A stretch of 64,000 bases of DNA from Sipunculus nudus (GCA_026874595.1 CM049321.1:9298979-9362978), one strand, 5' to 3'; shown: positions 42,449 through 54,433, counted from the first letter of the stretch. Notes: generated from the sequence alone by a model not told the origin. A program made the numbers and translations.

Positions 42449-44913
42449 CTATGATTGCACCCAATCAGAAACTGACCTTTGGTTTAGTACTGTATTCTCC
42501 AGTAGAGGTACAGCATTCTCAGATAGAGATAAAATTTCTACAAATCCACTGGTTGGCATTTCTGTGTTAAAAATGGCCGATACGACTTGATTTTCGATTA
42601 CCTGACACTCTTGTGGCCATTTTATGCGTGATAACGAATCTGCATCGATGTTTCGTCGGCCAGACCGGTATTCGATGGTGAAGTTATAGTTGGCCAGTGC
42701 TGAAACCCATCGGTGACCTGTTGCATCTAACTTCGCTGAGGTAAGGATATACGTCAAGGGATTGTTGTCAGTTTTCACCGTAAACGTGCTTCCATACAAA
42801 TAGTCATGAAATTTCTTTGTGATAGCCCATTTTAGCGCCAAAAATTCCAGTTTGTGAACAGGGTACCGGTTTTCTGCGTTCCTTAATCCTCGACTGGCAA
42901 AAGCTATGGGCCGTTCGGTTCCATCCGGTTGTTTTTGATATAATGCTGCTCCCAAGGACTCACCACTGGCATCCACATGCACAGAGAACGGTTTAGCAAA
43001 ATTCGCGAAAGCAAGCACGGGTGCAGAGGTACACAGTTCAATAAGCTGTTCAAATGCTGCTTGGTGACGATCTTCCCATCTGAAAATGTTGTTACCTGAT
43101 TCTGTCGATTTCTTTGTTTTCTTTCGGTGAGCACCAGCGCCTTGAGTTAACTCGTACAGTGGTTTGGCGATCTTAGAAAAATCCTTTATGAATCGTCGGT
43201 AGAACCCTGCAAAACCTAAAAAGCTCTGGAGTTGTTTGGCATTACTTGGTATCGGCCACTCTCGAACGCATCGAATCTTATCTGGATCTGGGGATACTCC
43301 TTCTTCGGATACTTCATGTCCAAGGTACTTAATAGACGTCTGGAAGAAGTTACCTTTAGAAGCCTTCAACTTTAAGCCTGCGTTCCTCAACCGGTTGAAC
43401 ACTGCCTCAAGTCTCTCAATGTGTTCCTCATACGTCCGACTGAAAACAACTATATCGTCCAAATACAGTAAACACGAATTCAAGTGTAGATCGCCCATGC
43501 ACTGTTCCATTAGACGTTGGAACGTGGCTGGTGCATTGGTCAATCCGAACGGCATGCGCTGGCACTCAAAAAACCCAACCTGCCCTACCGCAAACGCTGT
43601 CTTTGGTTTATCTTGTTCCTCTATTTCCACCTGCCAATATGCACTTTTCAGATCAAGGGTGCTGAACCACTTGGAACCATGTAAACTATCAAAAGTTTCT
43701 TCAATTCGGGGAAGGGCGTATGCATCCTTCACTGTCACTGAGTTAAGTTGCCTAAAGTCTATGCAAAATCTGAGAGTTCCGTCTTTCTTCCTGACCAGAA
43801 CGACATTGGATGTATAGGGACTGTCAGATTTCCTGATTACTCCGAGATCTAACATCTCCCGCACATGTTTCCGGACTTCTTCAAGCATAGCAGGTGGTAT
43901 CCTTCGGTGCCTTTCTTTGAATGGTCGGTCATCTTGTAGTTTGATCTTGTGTTTCACCAATTCTGTCTGCCCAAGGTCTAGATCATGCAAGGAGAACACA
44001 TCACGCCATTTTGATAAGAGTTGTTCTACTTCTGTCACCTGGTCTTTGTTTAGCTCGGCAGAGAGCATCTCATGGTAGGAATACGGGAATTCCTCCCTGG
44101 GAGAGTCTTTATTTTCCTGAGTTGAATCCACTGGTACCACTTCCACTTGATGTACATCACAGAGCTTACTTCTGCTTGGTATGGCAACCGCCTTCTCAGA
44201 GTGGTTATTAATCTCAACATATACTTGTTGTGCTGACATCCTTGCTCCAAGTTTCTGCAACACGGGAGATACAACCAACCCACCTGGTAAAGTCATTGAT
44301 CCTTCTGCAAGTACATGAACCTGTTTATAGTATCCTCTTGTGGCATGGGTAAGTCCTTGTACCAGTTGCCGGGTGTGTGGCTGTATAAGAATAGGTTTTG
44401 TCGTTATCACAGAACCTATTGCACCGGATTGATGAGCTGTTCTCTGGTTCTCCGATAGATTACCAAAAGCTAGTTTCCACGGTTTCGGAATGTTGGTAGC
44501 CAATATGCTCTCGTCATTGCTGCTCAACTGCAATACATTGGTGCCAATCAACACTGGAACTCTGCTTCGGTAAGTAGTTTCTGGTACAACCAAGGCTACG
44601 ATGACACTGCTCAGCTGTGGGAGACCTTTTACCTTCAGTTCTATTTCTGTATAACCCAGGTACTCTAGTGACTGCCCATCTGCTGCCTCTAGTCGAATTA
44701 GCTCCTCCAGCGGCCAAACCTCTAATCCTAGCTTGTTACAGAAAGAGTCACATATAGTACTAACCATTGATCCGGTGTCTAAGAGGGCTTTACATGGCTG
44801 GTCATTGACAATGATGTCTACTTCACTTGCTTGACCGATCAATTTCTGGTTGACATTGGGACTATTTTGACCACTACGGTCCAAATTCTGTCCCACGAAT
44901 TTGGCCGATCCTA
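42449..44913 (-). CDS. Gypsy pol: protease, reverse transcriptase, RNase H
   Basis: No ATG is needed, since translation should enter from gag by -1 frameshift at 44914-44920. The frame can also be opened at a GTG at 44896, giving 815 residues, numbered here from that point. Aspartic protease DTG at 40-42 with LIGTN at 116-120. RT motifs FCIDFRQLNS about 377-386, catalytic D415 (STLDLKSAYW) and YLDD 478-481. RNase H opens at FSVHVDASGE about 638 with LEFLALKWA and KTDNNPL. Ends with a TAG at 42449-42451 before the integrase frame. Its length fits PR-RT-RH without integrase. Confidence 0.93.
44857..44904 (-). promoter_or_regulatory. Predicted H-type pseudoknot stimulating frameshifting
   Basis: Minus-strand stem 1: CCAAATTC (44904-44897) pairs with GAATTTGG (44888-44881), 8 bp. 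Its loop contains TGGGAC (44895-44890), complementary to GTCCCA (44862-44857), giving a 6-bp stem 2. Loops are 1, 1 and 18 nt. Spacer from the heptamer is 9 nt, within the usual range. Confidence 0.75.
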
Positions 44914-46491
44914 GTTTAAATGACAGTCAGCTGCCCTGTGTCCGTACACGCCACAGTGCCAACAATGGCCTCTGAACTGGAGTGATCCTGGCTGATTATT
45001 CAGACGCCGACCCTCGTTGCTGGTAGCATTGGTACCCAGTTTGTGTCCGCTAGCATGGTTGTTGTAGGAGGAAGTCTGGCTGGACTGGTGATCGCTCTGG
45101 AAGGTTGTATTTGATCCGGTGCCCCTCTCCAGATTGGTCAATCGTTTTTCCAGGTCTCTCATTCCTCTCACCATCTCATCTACTTTCTCTGATAGCTGTC
45201 TCGTCAGTAATTCCATCTGTTTGACGGGTGACGTCTCAGTGGGTTTCTTTGTCTCTACTGCATAGACTCTTGCCTTGATGTCCTGGGGTAGATCCTTTAG
45301 TCGTAACTCTGACGCTCTGGCTTCTACGATCAGTTGTTCGTAAGTGGCATTCTCGACTTTATGGCGAATCTCATTTTGGATCTGCTCCGAGCGAAGTCCC
45401 GTGAAGAACTTAGACTTCAATATATTTGGTCCAGCAGTGGCTATAATAAGTGACTTGTTGCCACGGGAATAGAAATCCTCCAGTCTACAACTCCATTCTG
45501 CTATGGTCTCTCCCTTGTGTTGTTTCGCGGAGAAGAACTGTTCCATGCCGACCTCTGATGGTAACACATTTCCATAGATCTTGTCAAGCTTGTTGACTAT
45601 CTCAGCCGAGGTTGCCTCCTCCCCCAAACGGATCGCGAATTGTCCTGCCTGTCCCTTCAAAGACTTCACGATGGCCTGTACGATCTGATGATCTGGATAA
45701 AGCCCCTGTCTGATCAGACTGCGCACCTCATGTCGCCATTGCTGATAAGATGTCTCTCCTTTCATGCCCTCTCCAGAGAAAGTCGTCAGTCTGGGTGGAT
45801 TTGCTGGGGGTATGTAACCATAAGGATGTAAACTTGGTGATGTAACAGCAGGTTGGTAGTTGAAGAACGTATTCGATGCTGGGCCCTCATACCTCGGAAC
45901 CTGAGATGTTGCTACTGGTGCACATGTGTACATTCCATCAGACGATGCCAATCGATACGCTACGTGTGGTGTCCCAAAAGGCAGGGGTGCACATACTTGT
46001 GTCGTGACTGATGTACGCCACAGCGACCGAAATGGTTGACCTTCCTCAACACGGACTTCCGGGTCCGACTGCTTGGGTAGTGGTCTCCCGGGAGTGGCTT
46101 GCTCTGTCTGCTTGCCAGATCCAGTCCCAAGAGCTTCTGTCAACAGTTGTCTGTCTTCAACTGACAGCGAAGACAGTTGCTTAACAAAACCTTTAACATC
46201 AAATGGTGGTTTAGGTAGAGCATAGTAGCACTGAGTTAAAGCCTGCTCTAACTCAGCTTGAACATTTTCCACCCTCACTACCTGCTCACTTATCTGACAA
46301 CCATCTAAGGATTTCCTAGCACTAACCACATCATCAGCTTTATGGAATACAATAAAAGCTGAGTTGTCACGGGGGATAATCCTGTCAACACACTGTGGAT
46401 CTCCATGCAATTTTATTAAGTGAGTGATATCACTTAATTTGAAGTCCCCAGGTAAATTAATCAATAGCAGGCTACGGTCAATAAGCGACAT
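44911..46491 (-). CDS. Gypsy gag with N-terminal RRM-like domain and CCHC knuckle
   Basis: 526 residues. Residues 6-80 look like an RRM fold (RNP2-like SLLLINLP, RNP1-like SAFIVFHKADD), an arrangement also seen in PNMA-type domesticated Gags. Residues about 230-400 form the capsid region (TTFSGEGMKGETSYQQWRHE...). A coiled-coil (about 425-465) is followed by a polar linker and a single zinc knuckle C510-x2-C513-x4-H518-x4-C523. The stop directly follows the frameshift heptamer. Gag packages the element RNA and builds the particle in the cytoplasm. The RRM assignment is by eye. Confidence 0.9.
   Translation of the reverse strand: MSLIDRSLLLINLPGDFKLSDITHLIKLHGDPQCVDRIIPRDNSAFIVFHKADDVVSARKSLDGCQISEQVVRVENVQAELEQALTQCYYALPKPPFDVKGFVKQLSSLSVEDRQLLTEALGTGSGKQTEQATPGRPLPKQSDPEVRVEEGQPFRSLWRTSVTTQVCAPLPFGTPHVAYRLASSDGMYTCAPVATSQVPRYEGPASNTFFNYQPAVTSPSLHPYGYIPPANPPRLTTFSGEGMKGETSYQQWRHEVRSLIRQGLYPDHQIVQAIVKSLKGQAGQFAIRLGEEATSAEIVNKLDKIYGNVLPSEVGMEQFFSAKQHKGETIAEWSCRLEDFYSRGNKSLIIATAGPNILKSKFFTGLRSEQIQNEIRHKVENATYEQLIVEARASELRLKDLPQDIKARVYAVETKKPTETSPVKQMELLTRQLSEKVDEMVRGMRDLEKRLTNLERGTGSNTTFQSDHQSSQTSSYNNHASGHKLGTNATSNEGRRLNNQPGSLQFRGHCWHCGVYGHRAADCHLN
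44914..44920 (-). promoter_or_regulatory. -1 ribosomal frameshift heptamer TTTAAAC at gag/pol
   Basis: On the minus strand the gag frame reads T TTA AAC then the stop TAG (44911-44913). A -1 slip at this canonical X-XXY-YYZ heptamer leads exactly into the pol frame. A hairpin begins 9 bases downstream. Confidence 0.85.
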
Positions 46492-48833
46492 CTTGCCAGA
46501 GATATGTCATTAACTAGCTATTCGCAAGTAATTGAAACTGCGATAAAGTTCTCAGTTGAACCAGATGCTCATATATCTGATATATCTTATCACGTATGGC
46601 ACAACCTTATACTTGGGTGATAACACTGAATCAAGTTCAGTAAATCACCAAGCCTAATTGTGAACAAAGGTCTGTTGTATGTGTGTTATATGTACCAAAT
46701 GAATCAAATGAATAAAAATAATTCAATAAAAATCAGGTGATAAATCTGAATCAAGTTCAGCCAATCACCAAACAATGATAGACAGATCTCAAATGAACAT
46801 GTGTGTGGCTTATGCCAAATAATTCAATACAATGTACAAGGATCTAATTGAAATGTTGAAAAGTTCAATTTTGCTGACGTGATTACACTGGATCAAGTTC
46901 AGTCAATCAACGAAAAGGATCTAATCAAATTCTCAAAAATGGATGTAGGTTTAGGTGTTACCTGAATCAATTCAGTCACAAAGTTCAAAAATACTCAGGT
47001 GTTAATACTAGATCAAATCAAGTTCATGCAATCATCAAAAAAAAATATAAACAAAATATTACAAATACAAAGGGTGACAACTGAAGCGTTGAATATGGTC
47101 GGTCACAAAGTTCAATGTCACTCAAGGTTGATATAAGCAATTGTTGATATGCAAGTGATATAGTCGATATATAAAAAATATTTGACTTATAAAGCAAACG
47201 TTGATTTCAGTTCGGTAACAAAGCTCGAGAAATATTTAGAAAATAACTAAAGTATTCGTGTCTGAGATGTGTCAACACTGACTAGTATCACTGACAAAGC
47301 CTAATGTGAATTAAATATAAGCATCCAAACAATCGAACACTGACAATAATATGGTGACAGCATATATGATAAATCTGGGTGTCAGCAAAATATAAACACC
47401 ACCCAGTTAAAATGAAAGGTCGAATGATCAATTGGAGTGTTTGAAATTGTAAACACCGGCCAAACGATGAGAATATAAAGTCAATTTGTGAATGGTAGCA
47501 CCGGCAAAATGTAAATACTGCCTTAAACTCAGGGAGCTTCGACAGAACATTAACGATGGTTTAACAAAGTCATATATGAAATATGAGTATTGAAAAGGTT
47601 AACACTGACCACCAGTCAGTGATATTCGAATGTACAATAACTGTAAAATGTAGATGTAAACACTGATAAAAATATCAGTGACGAAAGCGAATATAGACTA
47701 AATTGCAACGGCTTAAAAAAAACGTAATCTGAAAAAAATAAGCGACAAACTGACTATGAAGTTAATGTCTTAATTTGTCCTCTGACAAAAAGGTAAACAC
47801 TGAGCAAAAATCAGTAAAACTTTGAAACCTTGACCTTATGTATTTGTATTACTTCCGGTACAATAATACTACTGATATCCGTTTACCAATGTTTACTTGA
47901 CTTATGGAAAGTATCCACAAAACAGCATTCTAAGGCAGTACAATTTTCAGTTGAGGTATGAATACGTAACAAAATGGCAAAATATGAAGTACAGAAGAAA
48001 AACATATAAATGTCTAATCACATAAAACATACCACTATCAGTTTTAACTGTGGCTGCTGATTCACAGACATGATAAACTGACAGTCAACAAGATCAAACC
48101 TCGCAACCCTCGACTGAACTAGAACTCTGTTGACCACCGAAACACTTTTTTTTTTTTTTTTTTTTTTTTTTAACTGAGAGACCGAAATTATGTACATAAA
48201 ATAAGAAGTCACCCTGATAAATTCTCACAACTGCACAAAACCAAGGGTCACTCACAGAAAGTACATGCTAGAAAACCGTGTTTACATTAACTCATGAATA
48301 TAAAACACGTGTGTTTGTTTACAACATGGCCGCCATGACCAAACACGTTGATTTGTTTACAGAAGAGCTGTCATGACCGGATGTGTACAGTCACATGTAG
48401 TTGTTTACAATAAGAAGATCACTTGTGGTTACATGCATGGAAATAATATAACAGTTCTCAAATCAACAAAAATCGGTTACCTTCATGCTTCCGCTGCTCC
48501 ACATGAACACATTATACAGGTCCAAAAGTCCACATGTACAAAATATCCAACACAATATCCTCCAAATGAGTATAATAAATCCAAAGTCCGGCAAAGTACA
48601 CAAAACAATGTCCAATGTACATCAGGCGTGAAATCCTCTGAAAGTTCAAGAAGAACACCTATGGGCGACGAAGATTCCTGGCGTCAGATCCAGCGAAGCG
48701 GAAAAACCGTCGACCGGTACACACAATCACAACCACAAAGGACCAGGCACCCTCCGGCAGCGACTCCCTATGGCTCGTCTGGTTGGACTCTCGTAGCTCC
48801 ACTTGGCAGTGTGTTATAACGGAAGATGTGCAA
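46492..48833 (-). other. Long retrotransposon leader with short repeats
   Basis: About 2.3 kb between primer site and gag ATG. 46625-47035 carries at least four copies of a gatcaagttcagtcaatcacc-like motif. 47270-47830 carries several CACTGA...TCAGTG small hairpins. A T24-type homopolymer lies at 48147-48170. A 148-codon ORF on the opposite strand (48373-48819) shows no protein signature. Confidence 0.7.
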
Positions 48834-48851
48834 GCCCCACGTTGGGCGCCA
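48834..48851 (-). other. Primer binding site for tRNA-Lys
   Basis: Minus strand TGGCGCCCAACGTGGGGC, 4 nt after the 5' LTR. This 18-mer is the known complement of the 3' end of tRNA-Lys1,2 (CUU-type) used by several retroelements. Confidence 0.9.
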
Positions 48852-48855
48852 TTTC

Positions 48856-49868
48856 TGTAGCAGTATTTGTCACATCAGTGGCAGAATGGAAAATACTGGG
48901 GTCGTGGGGGCGCACACACACAGACGTCTGACCTCATCCAAGGCACAACACAGCGTGCTTTACAGTTTTTACTGTGCTGGAATGAGAGACAAGAAATATA
49001 CAAAAACTGAACTCTCCAGTTCAACGGTTGTCTGCCAAGTCATATTTACAATTTAAAATGCACAGGATCAGACCTGCTGACTTACAAAATAATACATAAT
49101 TACGAAATATGCCTCGGTTACAGAATGTACAGTATTTACAGCGACACCTCGCCATCATAATACACTGCGCTGGCAAGTATATGAAAAATGTCAGTGATCA
49201 GGCTACCTTTCTGACCAAACTTAGCAAAATATTACTACAGCAAGATTACTACAGCAAATAATACGTCTATGAAATCGTTATTACCAGGAAAAATAGAACT
49301 ACGGAGTGATGCAAGATTACTACAACAAATAATACATCTACAACATCGTTATCATGACTTTGAAAATAGAATAACGTTCTGGGTTGTGTTTACATTAACA
49401 CAATAATTAAATCAGGAAATACACTGATAATTACATACCTGGAATGAGAGACAAGAAATATACAAAAACTGAACTCTCCAGTTCAACGGTTGTCTGCCAA
49501 GTGACGCTAGACGGAAACTTGGCGGCAAAACCAGGTACATAATTAACATGTCAATGGACAATATTACGAAACAACGGAGCAAATTAAATCAATGTTGAAC
49601 AAAAACGTGTAAGTACTGGATACGTTTCCGATATTGCATATAACGCTTATTATGGCAACTTTTATGTACGTATGCCTTGTTACTGCATGAAAAACATAAA
49701 ATGACGGATATTAATTAACAGGTCAAAGGTGACAACCCAGGTGCTATGCTCCGAGAAGGATTACAAGTTGGCGCGCTACTCTCTGACCAATACAGACACA
49801 GGGTGCACACAATGTATGCATATCACATCAAATATGAAACAAACTAAACTAACGGCAGTGCACCCGGT

Positions 49869-49872
<4 letters not shown>
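48856..49872 (-). repeat. 5' LTR of the Gypsy element
   Basis: 1,017 bp, same ends and internal 64-bp repeat as the 3' LTR. The near-identity dates the insertion as recent. Confidence 0.95.
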
Positions 49873-49899
<27 letters not shown>

Positions 49900-49919
<20 letters not shown>

Positions 49920-50049
49920 ATTTATATGTATTTTTTCCATATTTACTAAAGAATATGATTCTGTACTCTGGACATTATTGATTTTGTTAATGTGAAGTTT
50001 GGCACTTTAATCATATCTGGAATGTCGGTTGAACTGTCACAACACAATC

Positions 50050-50101
<52 letters not shown>

Positions 50102-50223
50102 GTCTCCATCTGCGTGCGCTTACTTTTTGTGACTTGTCATTTGTTTGCATTTGTCTCCCTCTCTTTTTTCTTCTCTCTGTCTCTCTGTATTTGCATGTAA
50201 TCTTCTCTCCTTGTTTTCCCCAC

Positions 50224-50254
<31 letters not shown>

Positions 50255-51572
50255 CCCCCCCCCCCCTTGCCTTTAATCATGTAAACAGGATCTTACTTTC
50301 AAAACTCTGACGTTTAAACATCAATTCATTGAAAATGATACCAACAAATATTCTTTTTTTTTGTCCTGCTATTTTTTTCTTTATTTATTTGTAATTACTG
50401 AACATGCCCTAGGACTTTCTGTTATCTGGCCTTTTTAAATTAGATATTTGAAAACAATGCCCTTATTTAAGATAACAAATTTAGTTAATGATTTTGCCAT
50501 ATTAAGAGCTAAAATTGTCATGTAATCTCTTGAAAACGAACATTTAAGTGTACATATAAAAGCACCTTCAAACTAATTCTACTTTTGTCTTTACAACCAA
50601 TTATTGAAATCTATCAGTTGATTCATGAATATTTATGAGTTAACTTCGCTTTGCACAAACCCGGGGACTAGGCCCCTCCCCAGTCCTTGGGATTAGAATG
50701 AGGCTCCGGGGGAGGGTGCAATACCGGATGTAGAGTCTTCATGTCCTCAGCCAAACGTTCCTGCATCCGCTTTGTCACTTCCAGTTTCTCTTTCGAGATA
50801 AATGTCTCCTGAACGCTGTAATCAAACAAATATGAAACCGGTATGCTTTAAGGTATTATCGGACACATAATTATAAATTCATGATTGATATGTATCAGGT
50901 AGTCTTGACTCAGTAGGCATTTATATTGGACTGATAGGTCCACTTGAGTCATATGAAGTACACGACTGCAACGGGCATCCATCCTATTGAATCAATGTCC
51001 TTGTAGACAACCTATAATAATTTTCCATTAGGCTACAAATGATGAATTAACATAACCGAATACATGTGAACCGAACAAAGTATGAAACCTATTTAATTGT
51101 TATCGATTATTACCTGTTCCACGTAAGAGTAAGCAATCGTCCAACCTCGTGCGATGCATGTTTGATTTTTTAGAAATTCAACAAACGAACAGGAGCATTT
51201 ACCAAAATGCCGAGTAACAGCGGGATCATTTTACCACATGGTAGGTGTTGTGAGAAAATGCACAAACATATCTAACGATTGGTCTGATCGATATAAGTGG
51301 CAGGGTACCTCTAGGAAATCATTTTTTTTTATTTTTTTTTGTTGAAAGTTACCGCCTTCACATTTAATGCTAGCTGATAACTAAGTATGTACATCCACAG
51401 AATTCTATTCCGGTTTCGGACTACTGACAGAGAAGCAGCACACGGTTCGTTTCATTTTATATAGGCGGGTAAGCGTCCTTCGAAAGAAGAATTCGTTTGT
51501 GAGTAAAACACGGCCGTTGTACACAGCTCTCCCATGAACTCTTTCCCTCTCGGCTGAGATTCGCACTCATGG
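49900..51572 (+). repeat. Block E copy 2
   Basis: Direct partner of 29440-31105, continuing copy 2 on the far side of the retrotransposon. Has expanded CT tracts (50051-50097, 50227-50255) and lacks the long TA array of copy 1. Confidence 0.8.
50668..50793 (-). pseudogene. Arylsulfatase-like terminal exon, decayed copy
   Basis: Partner of 30070-30239. It reads EKLEVTKRMQERLAEDMKTL then HPVLHPPPEPHSNPKDWGGA, then a premature TAG where copy 1 continues. The 5' part with the DPTEHHD motif and the acceptor is missing, so this copy cannot be spliced as an exon in the same way. Confidence 0.6.
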
Positions 51573-54433
51573 TCTTCCGGCTTTGAGTACTGTGCTCTAT
51601 CCCTAGATGACATAGGCCGGTAAAAATGAGAAGTCGGTAAATCACTTTAAGCCATCGATTTTGGCATAATAAAAAAGGCCACAAAGATGTATGTGACAAG
51701 ATTTGTAACAACATGGTTTTAAAATCCGTATATCCTTATAGTTATTGCTAACTGAGTGAGTCCAAGACCATTCATCTAGTATTTTTACACGATTATTGAA
51801 ATGAAATTCAAGGATTTGAGTGAAAATTATAAATTTTAATGAACATTTTAATGTCAGAAAAACATCAATAATATTTTTTGAGTTTTTCGATTCCAAATAT
51901 TATGTATTTTATTTTGTACAACTGTTTTAAAGTAGTTCAAAAGGGCATGTAGTTTCTGGCATACGACCAAGAAATGTTGACTCTGAAGCCAGATGGACGT
52001 CGAAATTATAGAAAGGGCTAATTAAACTTTAAACTTTCAAGGCATAAACCCGTCAACAACAAAGGTATGAGTTTCCGTATTACCGTAAAGTTAATGCACT
52101 GTAAACCTGTATCAAAAAGAGTTTTCAAGTAACTTTAATCCATTATTTGAGTCCGATTTAAAAACTCAAGTAATTGTGTGGACCTACATATTTAGAAATA
52201 CACGTATTTTCTTTTTAATATAAGAGTATTAATATAACCAGTGCGTGTTCGAGATTCCATCCCTGGTGTTCCATTTCATTCTGTTCCAAGCGTTGACAAA
52301 CAGAAAAAAAACATGAAACTTAAGTTGTTTGGTTGCATTTAGCAGAAGCTGAAATGTCACCAAAACGCCCTTTTGCAAAACTCTTTTACGTTTGACTCGC
52401 CGCCAGAGTATATTGTCGCTGGTTGAATATGTTTGGATTATATTGACGGGCCCCAACATGTTATATATATATACGTTGATATAAAGAAAACGAAAAGCAT
52501 ATGGGATCGGCGTTTTCTAACCTATTTTTATTAAAGTTCAGGAGATTATCATAAGTTTGTAGACGTCAGATACCTTTAAGGTGTGTATGGGTAGCCGTGA
52601 CAACCTGTTTTGTAGTTTATAAATTATAAAACAATAAAAATATCACGATTTATTTCACGACAAATGCAAACAAAAAGAAAACCGTATAATACGAGCTAAT
52701 GCCATCCAATGGCCAAATGAGACAGCTACAACACACATATATAAATGTATGTGTATATGTGCGTATATAGATGTAACAATCATATTTTCAAGATTTAAAA
52801 TTATAATATTTTAATGCAAGTAATCTTAAACGCATGTTAGACTTCTCAAAGGAGAGTTCAGTCTTATATATATCATATGTATTGATATCAATTAAATTAT
52901 TTTTTATTTATTAAAAATAACAAAATACTAATCTAGTACCACTACTGGTTTAATACTTTAGTGGATTGCCAATGTAAACACAGAGCATGATTAAAGCTCA
53001 CGTTTAATTGAAAAGATGTCTTAAACTTCTAAATCGTTTGGATACTAGATGGCGCTCAGAAGGAAAAGCTGTAGTTACCTAAATTCTCGAACTTTTCCAT
53101 TCCGGTACTCTCTGGTTTTAATATTTTTCTTTGGTTACTTCTGTGACAGTTTAAACCCATTTTCTCTGTTGTTATGTGTGTGCGTTTTTAAAACCCCCAT
53201 ATATAGCGATTCCATATGCTTATGCTTATGCAACAGGCCCCCCCCCCCCCACCAAAAAAAAATATGTTCAACAAATTTTAGGGGGCTCCCAGTTTCGTAA
53301 ATTGTCAGGGCGTGCCTTAACCTTTTGCAAAATAAGCTCACAAAATTGTATTAGTAAGGCCAAGGCCCTTTTTAAAACTGTTTTAATTTATTAACAGTAT
53401 AGGATGATACCCTCTATATAGTGGCTATGATGGGCCAAACAAAATCTTCATTGGAAGCTGCTGCTCATGCATTTAAGGTCATGTCGTGTTATGCAGGGGG
53501 CACGACAGTCCTGACGGTTAGCCAATAGGTACCGGTTAAGTGACTGGTTCAGGTAACGTCAGTGTGTGGTGTTCATTCCCCGCCGTGGTTTATCTGCGTT
53601 TCCACAAGCGCGAACGCCAGCGCGATAAAAAATCGCTTCTATGATAATATGAACAAATAACGATGCATTTAATGTGTTGATGTTTCTGAATTTATATATT
53701 TGGTCGTGGATTCCAATATCTTCATATTGCAAATCTATAATTAATTAATTAAATCCAACACATGTAAACATTAACATGCATATTCTCATAAAGAATTTCA
53801 GCTGAGCGTCATGAGCTACAGGGAGTAAGGCCAGCTTATATACTTGTGAGGAAGCTCCAATATAACCTTGAAGCAAACTGGTCTAGGAACTCTCTTGGTA
53901 ATTGGTGTGTAAAAATTACAATTAATTACTGTAAAATGATTAATGTAAGAAATGATAAAAGTAAGTGATGGTAACAATGTTCAGTGATCTTTCTTAGTAT
54001 ACCCACCTATGTGATAAATTTTTCATCACCTTTAACGAAAACTCATGAAAATTTTATTAACTTAACACAACTTTGACAAGAAACAATATGAAGCAAGTAG
54101 TTAAGATAATCCGTGACAATTTGAAAGGGTTCACACACTGCCAGAAGATAAGTTTTTCATGACATTTTTGTTCCCCGAGTTATTAAATACATGTAGCTAT
54201 ATTTACAGAAAATCATGATTTTCTTATATTTATATCATTTTAGTTTTGCTGTACGGATAGAGATTATATGCTAATACATATTGAAACAAGTTGTTATCAT
54301 GTTTATTTATGACCTGGTAGTTGTTGCAACTGTTTAAAGAGATGTTTTCAGTCAATCTTGTAAAATATTTCAGCATACGATTACAATGGCAAGAGAAAAG
54401 GTGAACGAAACTTCTTTAACGAATAATGGCTGG
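51573..54433. other. No gene seen
   Basis: AT-rich. ORFs are short and without signature. A poly-C run lies at 53229-53239. A ~35-bp match to 31138-31172 occurs at about 52955-52990. Confidence 0.55.

Larger units (their letters stand above)
39039..49872 (-). mobile_element. Full-length Ty3/Gypsy LTR retrotransposon
   Basis: 10,834 bp read on the minus strand: 5' LTR 48856-49872, tRNA-Lys primer site, ~2.3-kb leader, gag, pol with protease-RT-RNase H, integrase in a separate frame, polypurine tract, 3' LTR 39039-40055. Both LTRs are 1,017 bp, begin TG and end CA (read on either strand), and differ at three positions. The target is a TA microsatellite, so the duplication reads TATA on both sides and its true length cannot be told. 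No env-like frame exists between integrase and the 3' LTR. The domain order PR-RT-RH-IN places it in Metaviridae. One break separates the RNase H and integrase frames. Confidence 0.95.
31200..51572. repeat. Segmental duplication, copy 2, split by a retrotransposon
   Basis: Block A inverted 31200-31921; block B 31953-34430; unmatched 34440-35978; block C inverted 35982-36513; block D 36515-39018; Ty3/Gypsy insertion 39039-49872; block E 49900-51572. A further 35-bp match to the end of copy 1 appears at about 52955-52990, suggesting about 1.4 kb of extra sequence at 51575-52950. Confidence 0.85.

Noticed and set aside
43236-43817. 193-codon plus-strand ORF across pol
   Set aside because: Antisense shadow of the RT coding sequence.
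48373-48819. 148-codon plus-strand ORF in the retrotransposon leader
   Set aside because: Antisense to the element, low-complexity, no recognisable domain, and it overlaps leader sequence near the primer site.
50029-50310. ORF of Leu/Ser repeats
   Set aside because: Pure translation of CT microsatellites.
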